58,641 bases of DNA from Rudanella lutea DSM 19387 (GTDB taxonomy: Bacteria; Bacteroidota; Bacteroidia; Cytophagales; Spirosomataceae). The notes under the pieces are model-generated. The model saw only the letters and a program-made list of their open reading frames with translations. It was not told the DNA's origin and searched no databases. The stretch spans positions 239-58,879 of the forward strand of contig NZ_KB913014.1 of the NCBI RefSeq assembly GCF_000383955.1, written 5' to 3'. The translations under genes and the position numbers were made by a program. Positions 1 through 7,686 of the stretch are shown here, in pieces; the stretch's first letter is position 1, and each line of letters starts with the position of its first letter.

Positions 1-2
1 AA

Positions 3-335
3 ATTTTCCCCACGCGGGTGGGGATGGACCGGAAGCTGTCGTCAATCACGCCTGACTTTAGTTATTTTCCCCACGCGGGTGGGGATGGACCGGCCGGAAC
101 GCCGTGGCCGTGGCCCAACACGAAATTTTCCCCACGCGGGTGGGGATGGACCGTTTCTCCAGTACGACCAGCTCCACGTGCGAGAATTTTCCCCACGCGG
201 GTGGGGATGGACCGGTAGGACGCCTTACGGGGTAATGCTCGTTCGATTTTCCCCACGCGGGTGGGGATGGACCGGGTTTACCTCTGCCCGTAAGGATGTA
301 AAGGGGATTTTCCCCACGCGGGTGGGGATGGACCG
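3..335 (+). CRISPR. CRISPR array, type I-E-like repeats (trailer end)
   Basis: Six copies of one 29-bp repeat start at 3, 64, 125, 186, 246 and 307 and all look identical. Each has the TTTTCCCC...GGGGAT...ACCG layout of type I-E repeats, with a CCCCACGC/GCGGGTGGGG stem. The five spacers are 32 bp except the fourth (215-245), which is 31 bp. By analogy with type I-E orientation the array is transcribed left to right, so the leader, newer spacers and any cas genes lie left of the window. No repeat follows 335, so this is the old end. No cas gene occurs in the window. Short ORFs read through this stretch on both strands are artefacts of the repeats. Confidence 0.97.
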
Positions 336-419
336 TCGGCGCGAAGACGTGAAGCCATTGGTGTATATGCCGGAGGCACATGGTATTCAGAAAGTCCCTA
401 CCAATATGTTGTCAGTAGT

Positions 420-608
420 ATGACATCCAGTACCAGTAGGGAAGAACGTGGGCACCATTTCTACCGGATCTATGCGTACCAGGAAAGCTTACCCGTCCCT
501 ATGGCCACCTTACTCTCCTTGCTGGCTGTCTCCTTTGTACGTAAGAATCAATTCACTGTCTGGCCCTATCCTTTCGAACTGATCCGACTACATCGTGAGT
601 TAACTTAG
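420..608 (+). CDS. Small hypothetical protein or gene remnant, 62 aa
   Basis: An ATG-initiated frame runs from the CRISPR trailer to a stop just before a clear terminator hairpin (628-662). The product has a hydrophobic middle (residues about 27-40) and a basic, aromatic C-terminus. I do not recognise it. The good terminator 20 bp downstream is the only support for transcription here. It could equally be the 3' end of a gene whose front was lost when the array or neighbouring DNA was rearranged. The stretch 336-419 shows nothing else. Confidence 0.3.
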   Translation: MTSSTSREERGHHFYRIYAYQESLPVPMATLLSLLAVSFVRKNQFTVWPYPFELIRLHRELT

Positions 609-627
609 TAGATAGAACCAGACAGAA

Positions 628-662
628 ACAAAAAGAGGGAGACCCAAGCCCCCTCTTTTTGT
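628..662 (+). terminator. Rho-independent terminator
   Basis: Perfect 12-bp inverted repeat (ACAAAAAGAGGG and its complement) with an 11-base loop. Its right arm ends in a T run and its left arm in an A run, so it can work in both directions. It separates the CRISPR trailer side from the convergent minus-strand regulator that ends at 679. Confidence 0.8.
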
Positions 663-678
663 TTCCCGATATGATACC

Positions 679-1134
679 TTACGATAGAAGCTCCTCAGCC
701 TCCCTGATGAACTTAGCGGTAATCGTTTTCAGTTTATCCTGATTTATATTTGTCTGATCCGGATCTGAGTTTTCCACAGTAATTAAGTCAGGATTTTCAG
801 CAAACAGCCACGATATGTTTAGATTATACTTTACTCTGTAAAAGACAAGTATATTCAGTAACATCGTTAAACTAATGCTTAGCTTGTTTTCGCTTCTGAA
901 TATTACGTTTTGGGATGTATTCATCTCTTGGGCAATCTCATACTGGCTTTTGTTCAGCATGGTCCTGAAATAGAGCAACCTGGCGCTGATAATCTCTTTT
1001 ATGGTTTCTGAATTTAACTGTTTTGAGAGATGTTTAACGCCTTTTAGACCCCTTTTGGGGTCCGTGTCACCCTGAGGATAATAATCAGCCAAAGACTCAA
1101 ATGCCTTGTTATTTTTGGTTTTCTTAGAATTCAT
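679..1134 (-). CDS. XRE-type helix-turn-helix regulator
   Basis: The protein (151 aa from the chosen start) has a C-terminal helix-turn-helix: a helix containing RLLYFRTMLNKSQYEIAQEM, then TSQNVIFRSENKLSISLTML, then a segment ending NISWLF. Its middle closely resembles the regulator at 9290-9673, so the two are paralogues. The frame is open to 1197, but a promoter-like pair (TTTG, 19 bp, TATATTTG) lies at 1168-1198 on this strand, so the internal ATG at 1134 is the better start. It is divergent from the small regulator at 1203. Role unknown; it probably represses one or both divergent promoters or the nearby mobilisation genes. Confidence 0.75.
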   Translation of the reverse strand: MNSKKTKNNKAFESLADYYPQGDTDPKRGLKGVKHLSKQLNSETIKEIISARLLYFRTMLNKSQYEIAQEMNTSQNVIFRSENKLSISLTMLLNILVFYRVKYNLNISWLFAENPDLITVENSDPDQTNINQDKLKTITAKFIREAEELLS

Positions 1135-1167
1135 GTGTTTACTAACATTTTTAGAATGTACGATAGT

Positions 1168-1198
1168 CAAATATACGACGATAATCGTTGAATTCAAA
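1168..1198 (-). promoter_or_regulatory. Bacteroidota-type promoter for the XRE gene
   Basis: On the minus strand TTTG (1198-1195) is followed after 19 bp by TATATTTG (1175-1168), matching the Bacteroidota -33/-7 pattern TTTG-N19-TAnnTTTG exactly. Transcription would begin a few bases further on, upstream of the ATG at 1134. Related ACGATAATC/ACGATAGTC words at 1160-1188 and 1206-1214 could be operator half-sites for the divergent regulators. Confidence 0.6.
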
Positions 1199-1202
1199 AT
1201 AA

Positions 1203-1535
1203 ATGAAGACGATAATCTGCAAAAATCCGAACGAACGACTCGCCCATTTTATAGAGCATCTTCAAATGAGTGTGAGTCGTTTTGAAAAGGAAACGGGTAG
1301 TAGTGTAAGCTCAATAGCTAGATTTATAAAAGGGAATGATCTTGGCATTAAAATGTTGGTCCGCATTTCAGAGCGATTCCCCCAACTCAATGTGGATTGG
1401 CTTATTACAGGTAGAGGAGAAATGCTCGTCGCTCCTAATTCACTTTCCGAAGCGGAGTTAGTTGAATCTATAAGCCAACTAAAAAGGATTGTAGGATATC
1501 TGGAAGATACGTTTATCAGGAATCCATTGGGGTGA
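1203..1535 (+). CDS. Small phage-repressor-like HTH protein
   Basis: A 110-aa protein with an N-terminal helix-turn-helix (residues about 8-45) followed by the sequence NVDWLITGRGEML. The WLxTGxGEM ending of the HTH domain is typical of cI-like repressors common in Bacteroidota mobile elements. The C-terminal 30 residues form an amphipathic helix that may dimerise. It is divergent from the XRE gene, with overlapping control DNA between 1134 and 1203. A large hairpin follows its stop. The target is unknown; regulation of the transfer or maintenance region is an inference from position. Confidence 0.75.
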   Translation: MKTIICKNPNERLAHFIEHLQMSVSRFEKETGSSVSSIARFIKGNDLGIKMLVRISERFPQLNVDWLITGRGEMLVAPNSLSEAELVESISQLKRIVGYLEDTFIRNPLG

Positions 1536-1552
1536 AACCCAAAAACACACCA

Positions 1553-1612
1553 CACGCACCCTCGAATATATGATTAGCCCACCCTTGGCTAACCATATAT
1601 TCGAGGGCGTGA
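1553..1612. terminator. Long hairpin between convergent genes
   Basis: Inverted repeat with a 14-bp perfect core (CCCTCGAATATATG at 1559-1572 and its complement at 1594-1607), extended inward by TTAGCC/GGCTAA and outward by CACGC/GCGTG with small mismatches. It lies between the 3' ends of two convergent genes, so a bidirectional terminator is the simplest reading. There is no clean T tract. Confidence 0.6.
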
Positions 1613-1674
1613 TTAAAGGCTATTCGTTAATAAAACTATACTATCAACTTTATAGAATAAGTGTTTGCTAGAAG

Positions 1675-4600
1675 TTACAGTTTTTGCTTAGGTCTGCGAT
1701 CTACGCCACCCCCTACCCCTTTATTCCGTTTTTTCCGGGGTTCGGGGGTAAGTGCAGCGTCGAAGGCTTCGCTCAGGTGATTCGTGTTATCTGCACTTAC
1801 CTGTTCTATCAGGTTATCAATTGAACTGTTTGCCGCCTGGGTATCGGTCTGTGTTTCGCTCACGGCTCGGCTCTGCTCAATCCGTAGTGGCCCCTCGGTT
1901 TGTGATAGGGCGTTCAGCAGTCCGGTTGTATTATTCCGGTAGGGTCGTAAATCCTCGGCTTTACCTGTGATGTAGTTTATCTGGCTGGTTAGCTGGGCCG
2001 GATGGTTGCGGTCGATGGCAACGGCCAGATTGACCATCGCCCGTCCGCGCTCGGTTTGCAGGGCGGCTATCTGTTGGTTGTAGTAGCGGGGCGTCGGGGC
2101 GATGCTGGCCAGCAGGGGTTGTAGCGCAGCCGGAAGGGGGACGTAGCTTTCGGGTGGGGACAGAAAGTGTCCGATCCGGTTACCCGTGGGGGTTGGCTGG
2201 ATCACAAGTCCGCGTTGGTAGAGGGTTCTGATCGTTGCGGTCAGGTCGTCTTTAACCGGGTGTTGGCGGAGGGTGTGTTCAACCGTGAGGGTGTTGAGTG
2301 TCTGCGCCTGCGCGGCAAAGGTGGCCGGGCCAAGTACGGCCCTGACGCGTTCGATGTCCATCGAATAAAAGGTAGGTACGGTGTCCCGCGCTTTCCCGGT
2401 GGCTCCTGATCCTTCGGGCAGGATGGGTTCGCCATTGGCAATTTTTTCGTACAGGGCCCGTTCGGCCGGTGGTAACTGGCTTGTGCCGGTCGGTAGTTTA
2501 ATGGATAGGGCAATGGCGGGTTCGGCCTGGAGTCGTTTCAGCTCGTGGGGGTTTGGCGTGTAACGGATAAACGAATCGGCCGGGTAGGTAAACCGGAGGG
2601 TTCCCTCGGCGGTCGGCTCAAGAGGGTAGCCCATTGCCCGGAGTAACTGTAGCCGGTCGGCGGGTTTAAGGGGGGCATCGGCCAGGAGGTTGAGCCTATT
2701 TTTGGCTCCCTTGGCAAAATGCTCAGTGTCTTTCTGCTCGATGACGAAAGCCTCTTTCAGGCGGTTGGCCTTGAAGGTGGCTACGACGGCTTCGGCCTCG
2801 GCCCGGCCCACCGAATGCGGGGGGGCACTCAGGTAGGAGACAAGCCGCGAGGTGGGGAAGTCGGCGGGTTGACGAAGCAGACTGCTTTCGTAGAAGTGAC
2901 CTTTCTGCAAGCGGGCTGCGGGGTAGTCTTTCCAGAGCAGACTTTGCAGGTAGTTACTGCGGGCCGTCTTGCGTTCTTCTTTCTTCTCTATGGGGTGTTG
3001 TTGCGGCTGCTTGATGCCCACAGTTGTTGTCAGCAGGGTTTGCAGCAAAGCGGGGCCGTTTTGTCCCTGCAATTCGGGGGCTCGTTCAATAAGCTGTTTT
3101 TCGAGTTGCCGTTGGCGGTCTTCCCGGCCCTGGTCAAGGGCTTGCTGGTAGAGCACCATTGTCCGGCCTACGGGCGTGTTGAGGGCGTAGATGCGGTCAG
3201 CATAATCGGCCGGCAGAGCGGTTTGCTCCAACTGACGTTGCAGGGTTTCGCCTATGGCCACGAAGCTACTCGGAGGGGTATTGTAAAAGCCAGCTGTGGG
3301 GGGGCTTCCCGGTGCAGTGTTGAGGACGATGCCACGGGTGTAGAGGGCTTCGACGATACCACCTGTAGATTTGCTTAAGTCTGGCAACTGCTGAAGGTAG
3401 GCCCGGTTAAGGTCTTTGCTTAGGGCTTCAAAGATGGCTGGTGGCAGCAGGCTTTTGAGGATGCCTACCCGTACGGTATAGGGCGAAACCCCTTCGATGG
3501 CTTTGCCGGTGGCTGCGGCCAGAAGGGCAGCTTTCTCTTCCCGGCTGAACGATTGCGGAATGGGAACCGGAGCCCCGCTACGGGCGACAAGTTTGCCGTA
3601 GTCAGCCGGGGCAATGGGCATTTGGTGTGCCGGTGAGGAGGGGTGCGAAAGGGCTTTCCCCTCGGCTCCTTTATCGGTGAGGACAAACCCCATTCGTTCC
3701 AGAAAGGTGATCCGGCTCTCGGCGGGAATGGGCATAGCCATAGCCAGTTTGAGAAACTGCCCGGCCTGTTGCTCAAAGTAGCCTATTTCCCGGCTGATGA
3801 TCTGGGGGAACTGTTCGCGCTTGTAGCGTTCAAATTCCGATACGGCCGCGATGGCTACGGCTGGCGAGTGACCTTTTCGGATCAGTTGATCCCGGAGATG
3901 CTCAAAGGGGAAAGCGTTAATCAGGCTGCTTTCAAAAAAGATGTTCTTTTCCTTTTTATAGTCCTGGTAGGCTTCGGAAACCAGTTTACCTAAGCGTCGA
4001 CGTTCCTCGGGTGTCGTGGGGTTGGGTGGGTTTGCCGGGGCAGGCTGACGTACATTACTGGCGGGTGACTCAAGGGGAGGAACAACCGGGGGCGTAGGCT
4101 GGGCAGCCTGCGTCGGGGCCGGAACCGGTGTGTTGGTGACCGGTGTGCTGGTAGGCGCTTGCAGCGGATAGATACGGCTTTCCCGGATTACGCTTTCCTC
4201 CACGAAGTACCGTTGCAGATGTCTGTAGGTGAACATCGGGCCCAGCTCGTTTTCGCTGTACACGGCTCGTTTCTGGTGGTCAACGTAAACGTAGCTATCC
4301 TTGTGTTCGAGTACCTGAATGCCGGCTTCGCGCAAGGCCGCTTTGAAGTCAGCCTCGGAGACGTTCTGGTAGTCGCGTAGGCTATGCTCGATGCGTTTGA
4401 GCAATGCGGGCCGGTTGACGGCTTTCTTCTGGTTCCCGCTGCGAAACCGGTTTTCGAGTCGGTCAAGGGTAGGAGCAAAATGGTAGGAGCTGGCTTTGAC
4501 TGACGGGCTCAGGGGCGTCTTCTCCTCGTCGGTGATCTGAAAGGTGATCCCTTTCCATGTACTTCCAGGCTTTTGGCCCAGCACGTTCATTTGCACGTTA

Positions 4601-5223
4601 TAGGCACCAAGGAAGGCGCTGAACTCTTCGAGTCGGGAAAAGCTGTAATCACGCATGGCCGTCTGAACGACGTTACCGATGGCCTTCTTGGTTTCCTGCT
4701 GGCCGTAGTGGATGGCATGTTCGGGCAGCGTTGAGGAAATGGTCAGGATTTGGTTTTGCTCTTCGGCCTTGATGAGGTCATGGGCTATCTCAAGCTCCTT
4801 CCGTGCGGTGTTGCACCGATGCTTGATAAAGTCCTCTGATACCTTATTGCCGTTCTCATCAACCAATACTGATACGATGTGGGCATGGGGATGGGCGGTA
4901 TCGTGATGGCGATAGATCACGTAAGGTTGTTCACCGAATCCCATCTTGTCCATGAACTCCTGTCCGATTTGGGATAGCTTCTCGTCGCTGACGGTTTCCT
5001 GTGGGCTACACGCTAATACAAAGTGAACGCCCGGTTTGCTGATGCGGGGATTGAAACTGGCCCGTCGCTCCAATAGTATCGAGCGAGCTTTGGGAAGTTC
5101 ACCCAATCTTTCAGTAGGGAAGTTTTTAGTAAAAAGTACGGATGCTTCTCCATTTTGAACCTTCTTATCGTTGTAACGAGCGGTCCCCTTTACGCTCATG
5201 CTGGTGGTAAGTTTTACGATCAT
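1675..5223 (-). CDS. MOB-family relaxase (mobilisation nuclease)
   Basis: A 1182-aa protein whose first 300 residues are a relaxase domain. This enzyme nicks one strand at oriT and stays bound by tyrosine. Visible motifs are a candidate catalytic tyrosine in GTARYND (Y17) and the metal-binding histidine cluster HHDTAHPHAH (H106-H115, of the HxDxxHxHxH type). A proline-rich linker (about residues 365-400) leads to a long C-terminal part with repeated segments (for example KLVSEAYQDYKKEK...HLRDQLIRKG and RSNYLQSLLWKDYPAARLQKG) that looks internally duplicated. Length far exceeds the 300-450 aa of minimal Bacteroides relaxases; the function of the tail is unknown. It starts 10 bp after the accessory gene and is clearly in the same operon. 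Confidence 0.9.
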   Translation of the reverse strand: MIVKLTTSMSVKGTARYNDKKVQNGEASVLFTKNFPTERLGELPKARSILLERRASFNPRISKPGVHFVLACSPQETVSDEKLSQIGQEFMDKMGFGEQPYVIYRHHDTAHPHAHIVSVLVDENGNKVSEDFIKHRCNTARKELEIAHDLIKAEEQNQILTISSTLPEHAIHYGQQETKKAIGNVVQTAMRDYSFSRLEEFSAFLGAYNVQMNVLGQKPGSTWKGITFQITDEEKTPLSPSVKASSYHFAPTLDRLENRFRSGNQKKAVNRPALLKRIEHSLRDYQNVSEADFKAALREAGIQVLEHKDSYVYVDHQKRAVYSENELGPMFTYRHLQRYFVEESVIRESRIYPLQAPTSTPVTNTPVPAPTQAAQPTPPVVPPLESPASNVRQPAPANPPNPTTPEERRRLGKLVSEAYQDYKKEKNIFFESSLINAFPFEHLRDQLIRKGHSPAVAIAAVSEFERYKREQFPQIISREIGYFEQQAGQFLKLAMAMPIPAESRITFLERMGFVLTDKGAEGKALSHPSSPAHQMPIAPADYGKLVARSGAPVPIPQSFSREEKAALLAAATGKAIEGVSPYTVRVGILKSLLPPAIFEALSKDLNRAYLQQLPDLSKSTGGIVEALYTRGIVLNTAPGSPPTAGFYNTPPSSFVAIGETLQRQLEQTALPADYADRIYALNTPVGRTMVLYQQALDQGREDRQRQLEKQLIERAPELQGQNGPALLQTLLTTTVGIKQPQQHPIEKKEERKTARSNYLQSLLWKDYPAARLQKGHFYESSLLRQPADFPTSRLVSYLSAPPHSVGRAEAEAVVATFKANRLKEAFVIEQKDTEHFAKGAKNRLNLLADAPLKPADRLQLLRAMGYPLEPTAEGTLRFTYPADSFIRYTPNPHELKRLQAEPAIALSIKLPTGTSQLPPAERALYEKIANGEPILPEGSGATGKARDTVPTFYSMDIERVRAVLGPATFAAQAQTLNTLTVEHTLRQHPVKDDLTATIRTLYQRGLVIQPTPTGNRIGHFLSPPESYVPLPAALQPLLASIAPTPRYYNQQIAALQTERGRAMVNLAVAIDRNHPAQLTSQINYITGKAEDLRPYRNNTTGLLNALSQTEGPLRIEQSRAVSETQTDTQAANSSIDNLIEQVSADNTNHLSEAFDAALTPEPRKKRNKGVGGGVDRRPKQKL

Positions 5224-5233
5224 TTTTTTGAGG

Positions 5234-5716
5234 TTAATCTTGGTACCACGCTGCGACTTTGGGGATTAGAGCATTAAGCTTTGCGTACTGATATTCGAGC
5301 TTATCCCGAAGGATTTGCGTCGATTCCGAAGCATCGCTATTTATTTCTGTTCGGTGCTTGCTCAGTTTTTCTAAATTTTCTGAACAGGCTTTCAGGTGTT
5401 TTCTGATAACCCCCAAATCAATGAGTATTGCAGTCAGGCTTTCGCGATCAGATTGATTGAGGGATTCGTTGCGCTTGCGAGTTTTCCGACTACTTTTTGT
5501 CTGCATAACTTTCTCTTTTAGAAAATTTGCGAACGTAATCTTGGACTGGGCCGATGCGATTTCGTGTTCGGCTCGAAGTTGTTCCTGCTCTTTTTTTGAA
5601 ACCGAAAACCCAACAGTGTACGATAATTTATCGTCACTTTGTTTCGGCTTAGGCCCGCTTTTCTTGCGATAACTCGGCCGGGGCTTCTCCCCTAATTCAA
5701 GTTCGTGTTCTTCCAT
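5234..5716 (-). CDS. MobC-like relaxosome accessory protein
   Basis: A 160-aa basic protein directly upstream of the relaxase. After a charged N-terminus rich in Lys and Pro, residues about 32-70 (YTVGFSVSKKEQEQL...FANFLKEKVM) fit the ribbon-helix-helix fold of MobC-type proteins that bind oriT and load the relaxase. The C-terminal half is a predicted coiled coil (LTAILIDLGVIRKHLKACSE...). Gene order (accessory protein then relaxase, with a candidate oriT just upstream) is the standard mobilisation cassette. The start ATG at 5716 is the only reasonable one in frame. Confidence 0.8.
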   Translation of the reverse strand: MEEHELELGEKPRPSYRKKSGPKPKQSDDKLSYTVGFSVSKKEQEQLRAEHEIASAQSKITFANFLKEKVMQTKSSRKTRKRNESLNQSDRESLTAILIDLGVIRKHLKACSENLEKLSKHRTEINSDASESTQILRDKLEYQYAKLNALIPKVAAWYQD

Positions 5717-5747
5717 TTCCTTGTGCTTTCACGGTTTTGTGTTTTCA

Positions 5748-5916
5748 GCCCGGATGCATTAGCGGAGGGCATTTCTTTCCCGACCAGGCCCGGATGCGTT
5801 AGCGGAGGGCCGGGGCGGGTGTGGCCTCGCAGAGCAAGATCAATTTTCGCAAGGAGTTTTGACCGGAGCCGATAGGCGGGAGGGAGAAATCTCCTTAAGA
5901 AAATTACATCTTGCTC
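5748..5916. other. Candidate origin of transfer (oriT)
   Basis: Two 23-bp direct repeats (5748-5770 and 5788-5810, one base different) share the core CGGATGCRTTAGCGGAGGGC and sit 40 bp apart. They are followed by a nested inverted repeat: GAGCAAGAT (5832-5840), AATTTTC (5842-5848) and AAGGAG (5851-5856) are mirrored by CTCCTT (5891-5896), GAAAATT (5899-5905) and ATCTTGCTC (5908-5916). Direct repeats plus a long hairpin immediately upstream of a MobC-relaxase operon is what an oriT looks like. The nick site itself cannot be placed by eye. Confidence 0.6.
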
Positions 5917-6540
5917 CTTCTGTTAAGGAAGGCATTAGGCTGGGTGAAGTTAGGCAGACTGATTTGTTTTTGCAAGTTCTGATTTGAAATGCAGATTATG
6001 GGACTATGGCTGACCTGGCTGATTTTATGCCTAACGAGTGCAGCCGTGTATTTATATATAGTGCTGATAATCAGTAATTTATAGTGTAAGCTGTTTTGGG
6101 CGTCTTTCTGGGGTTTCGGGAAAGATACTGGCTGTTTCTGGGGTGGGGCTGCTGATAGTCGGCCCTGGACAGTCTTTGCTGATCGGAGTGGCTGGTAACG
6201 TTACTGGTAAGCGGGTCTGTGTAGGTGGTGTAAAGGCAGCTTATTTTGCCTCTACTTCTCTCGTTGTACGGGTGGCTTGGAGTATAAAAAGTATGGGATC
6301 GAGGTGAAGTTTTGAATGGGTTTTTGGTGAAAAAATGGGGGGTCGATTTACAAAAAGTGTTGTACATAATTTTTGGATTTCACTTGAGCATGATGGTTGC
6401 GTCATGGAAATTTCGGGGTATGAATTGCAGGTAAAACGGGCAAAAAATATGTAACTTTTTTAAAGTCGTTTACAAAAATTGACCCCCTAATCTACTGTTG
6501 TATAGCGGGTTACACATGTCACTTTCCAATCTTGTCATTA
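5917..6540. other. Intergenic region without a convincing gene
   Basis: A 98-codon frame exists on the minus strand (6071-6367) but its composition (many Ser, Thr, Pro and Tyr, no domain) and lack of neighbours argue against a gene. Otherwise I see only A+T-rich spacer between the candidate oriT and the par control region. Confidence 0.5.
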
Positions 6541-6623
6541 GGGTAATACCCAAATAGGGTATTGTGGTATTCGGGTATTCGGGTATTCGGGTAATACCCG
6601 AATACCCGAATAGGGTATTGTGG
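6541..6623. repeat. Palindromic GGGTATT repeats upstream of parA
   Basis: GGGTATT and its complement AATACCC recur about ten times in 80 bp. The core is an inverted repeat: ATTCGGGTATTCGGGTATT on the left is answered by AATACCCGAATACCCGAAT on the right. A 15-bp direct repeat (AATAGGGTATTGTGG at 6553-6567 and 6609-6623) flanks the core. Because parA lies downstream, a centromere (parS-like) or par operator is the likely role. No ParB-like gene is seen. Confidence 0.6.
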
Positions 6624-6960
6624 CATCGTGTTATTTGTATATTGGTTTGTTAGTATCTCTATATTGTAGTTGTTATTGTGTTAGCTATTGTAGTTGTTAT
6701 ATTTTGTTGTTTGAATGTATGATTGTTTGATGTTAGAATAAAGTATTTGTTTATCTGTATAATTCTATTTGCATTGTTAGTATGTTATGTTGTATTGTTG
6801 TTATCTATCTATCTGTAATTGTTTGAATTGTTGTTTTATACTATGTATTGTATTGTCTTATATCCAATATTGCTTGTATGTATTTGTTATTTAATTGTAT
6901 GTACAATGTTTTATTTATGATAGTATTTGTTTGGTCTAACATATTGATTGTAAGATATTT
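6624..6960 (+). other. Strand-asymmetric T/G-rich leader tract
   Basis: About 340 bases composed almost entirely of T, G and A on this strand, with very few C. Loose repeats of TTGTTAT, TATTGTAGTTG and TGTATTG recur. Such a tract cannot form stable RNA hairpins and is easily melted. It may be part of the partition/replication control region or an unstructured leader for parA. Confidence 0.45.
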
Positions 6961-7686
6961 ATTTTCAATTGAGCATAGTGTCTGAGAAAAACTAAGTTTT
7001 TGCGAGTATCTGGCGTGTCTTTTTTGATATAAATTAGCACTCGTTAATAGTTTTCATAGATTGACGAGATATGACAAAGATTCTGTGTTTTAGCTCCCAA
7101 AAAGGGGGTGTAGGTAAGACGACGTTAACGGCGCTCGTAGGCACCCACTTGTGGGCGAGCGGGAAAAAGGTAATAGTACTGGACTGTGATGATCCTCAGC
7201 ACTCGCTGCACCGCCAACGTTTAAACGACCTGGAGCGATTGCGCAATGAGCCTGTGTTGGCTCAGGAGTTTAGTTCGCAGGGCTTATCGCCTTATGAGAT
7301 AGCCGCGTCGAACGTGAAGCAGGCGGTGAGTGTGTTGCGTATGCTGAAGCAAAGTGGCATGGCGGATTACATTTTCGTCGATCTTCCGGGTACGCTGAAC
7401 GTGTCGGGTGTAGAAGGGTTAAGTGAGCTACTTGACCTGTTGATCGTCCCCTTTGAGATGGAAGCGAAGGTGTTTGCCTCGGGTGTTGAAACGCTGACGT
7501 TTCACCGTCGGGTGAATCCGGGATTGCCTCTCGCAATGGTTTACAACCGGGTAAAGAAAGGGGAGTCTCCGGTGTTCATGGATTCGATCAGTGACTATCT
7601 GGACAAGATGAACTTTGGGTACCGTTTCAAGACGATCCTGTATGATCGGGTTTTTATGAAGCGGGATAGTTCAACGTTGTTTCCCT

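Noticed and set aside
18-423. Several ORFs across the CRISPR array on both strands
   Set aside because: They translate the repeat (61-bp period) and have repeated peptide units only because of it.
2719-3378. 219-codon plus-strand ORF inside the relaxase gene
   Set aside because: Antisense shadow of a well-supported coding sequence with relaxase motifs and operon context on the other strand.
6071-6367. 98-codon minus-strand ORF near the candidate oriT
   Set aside because: Low-complexity composition, no domain, no neighbouring gene on that strand and no terminator.
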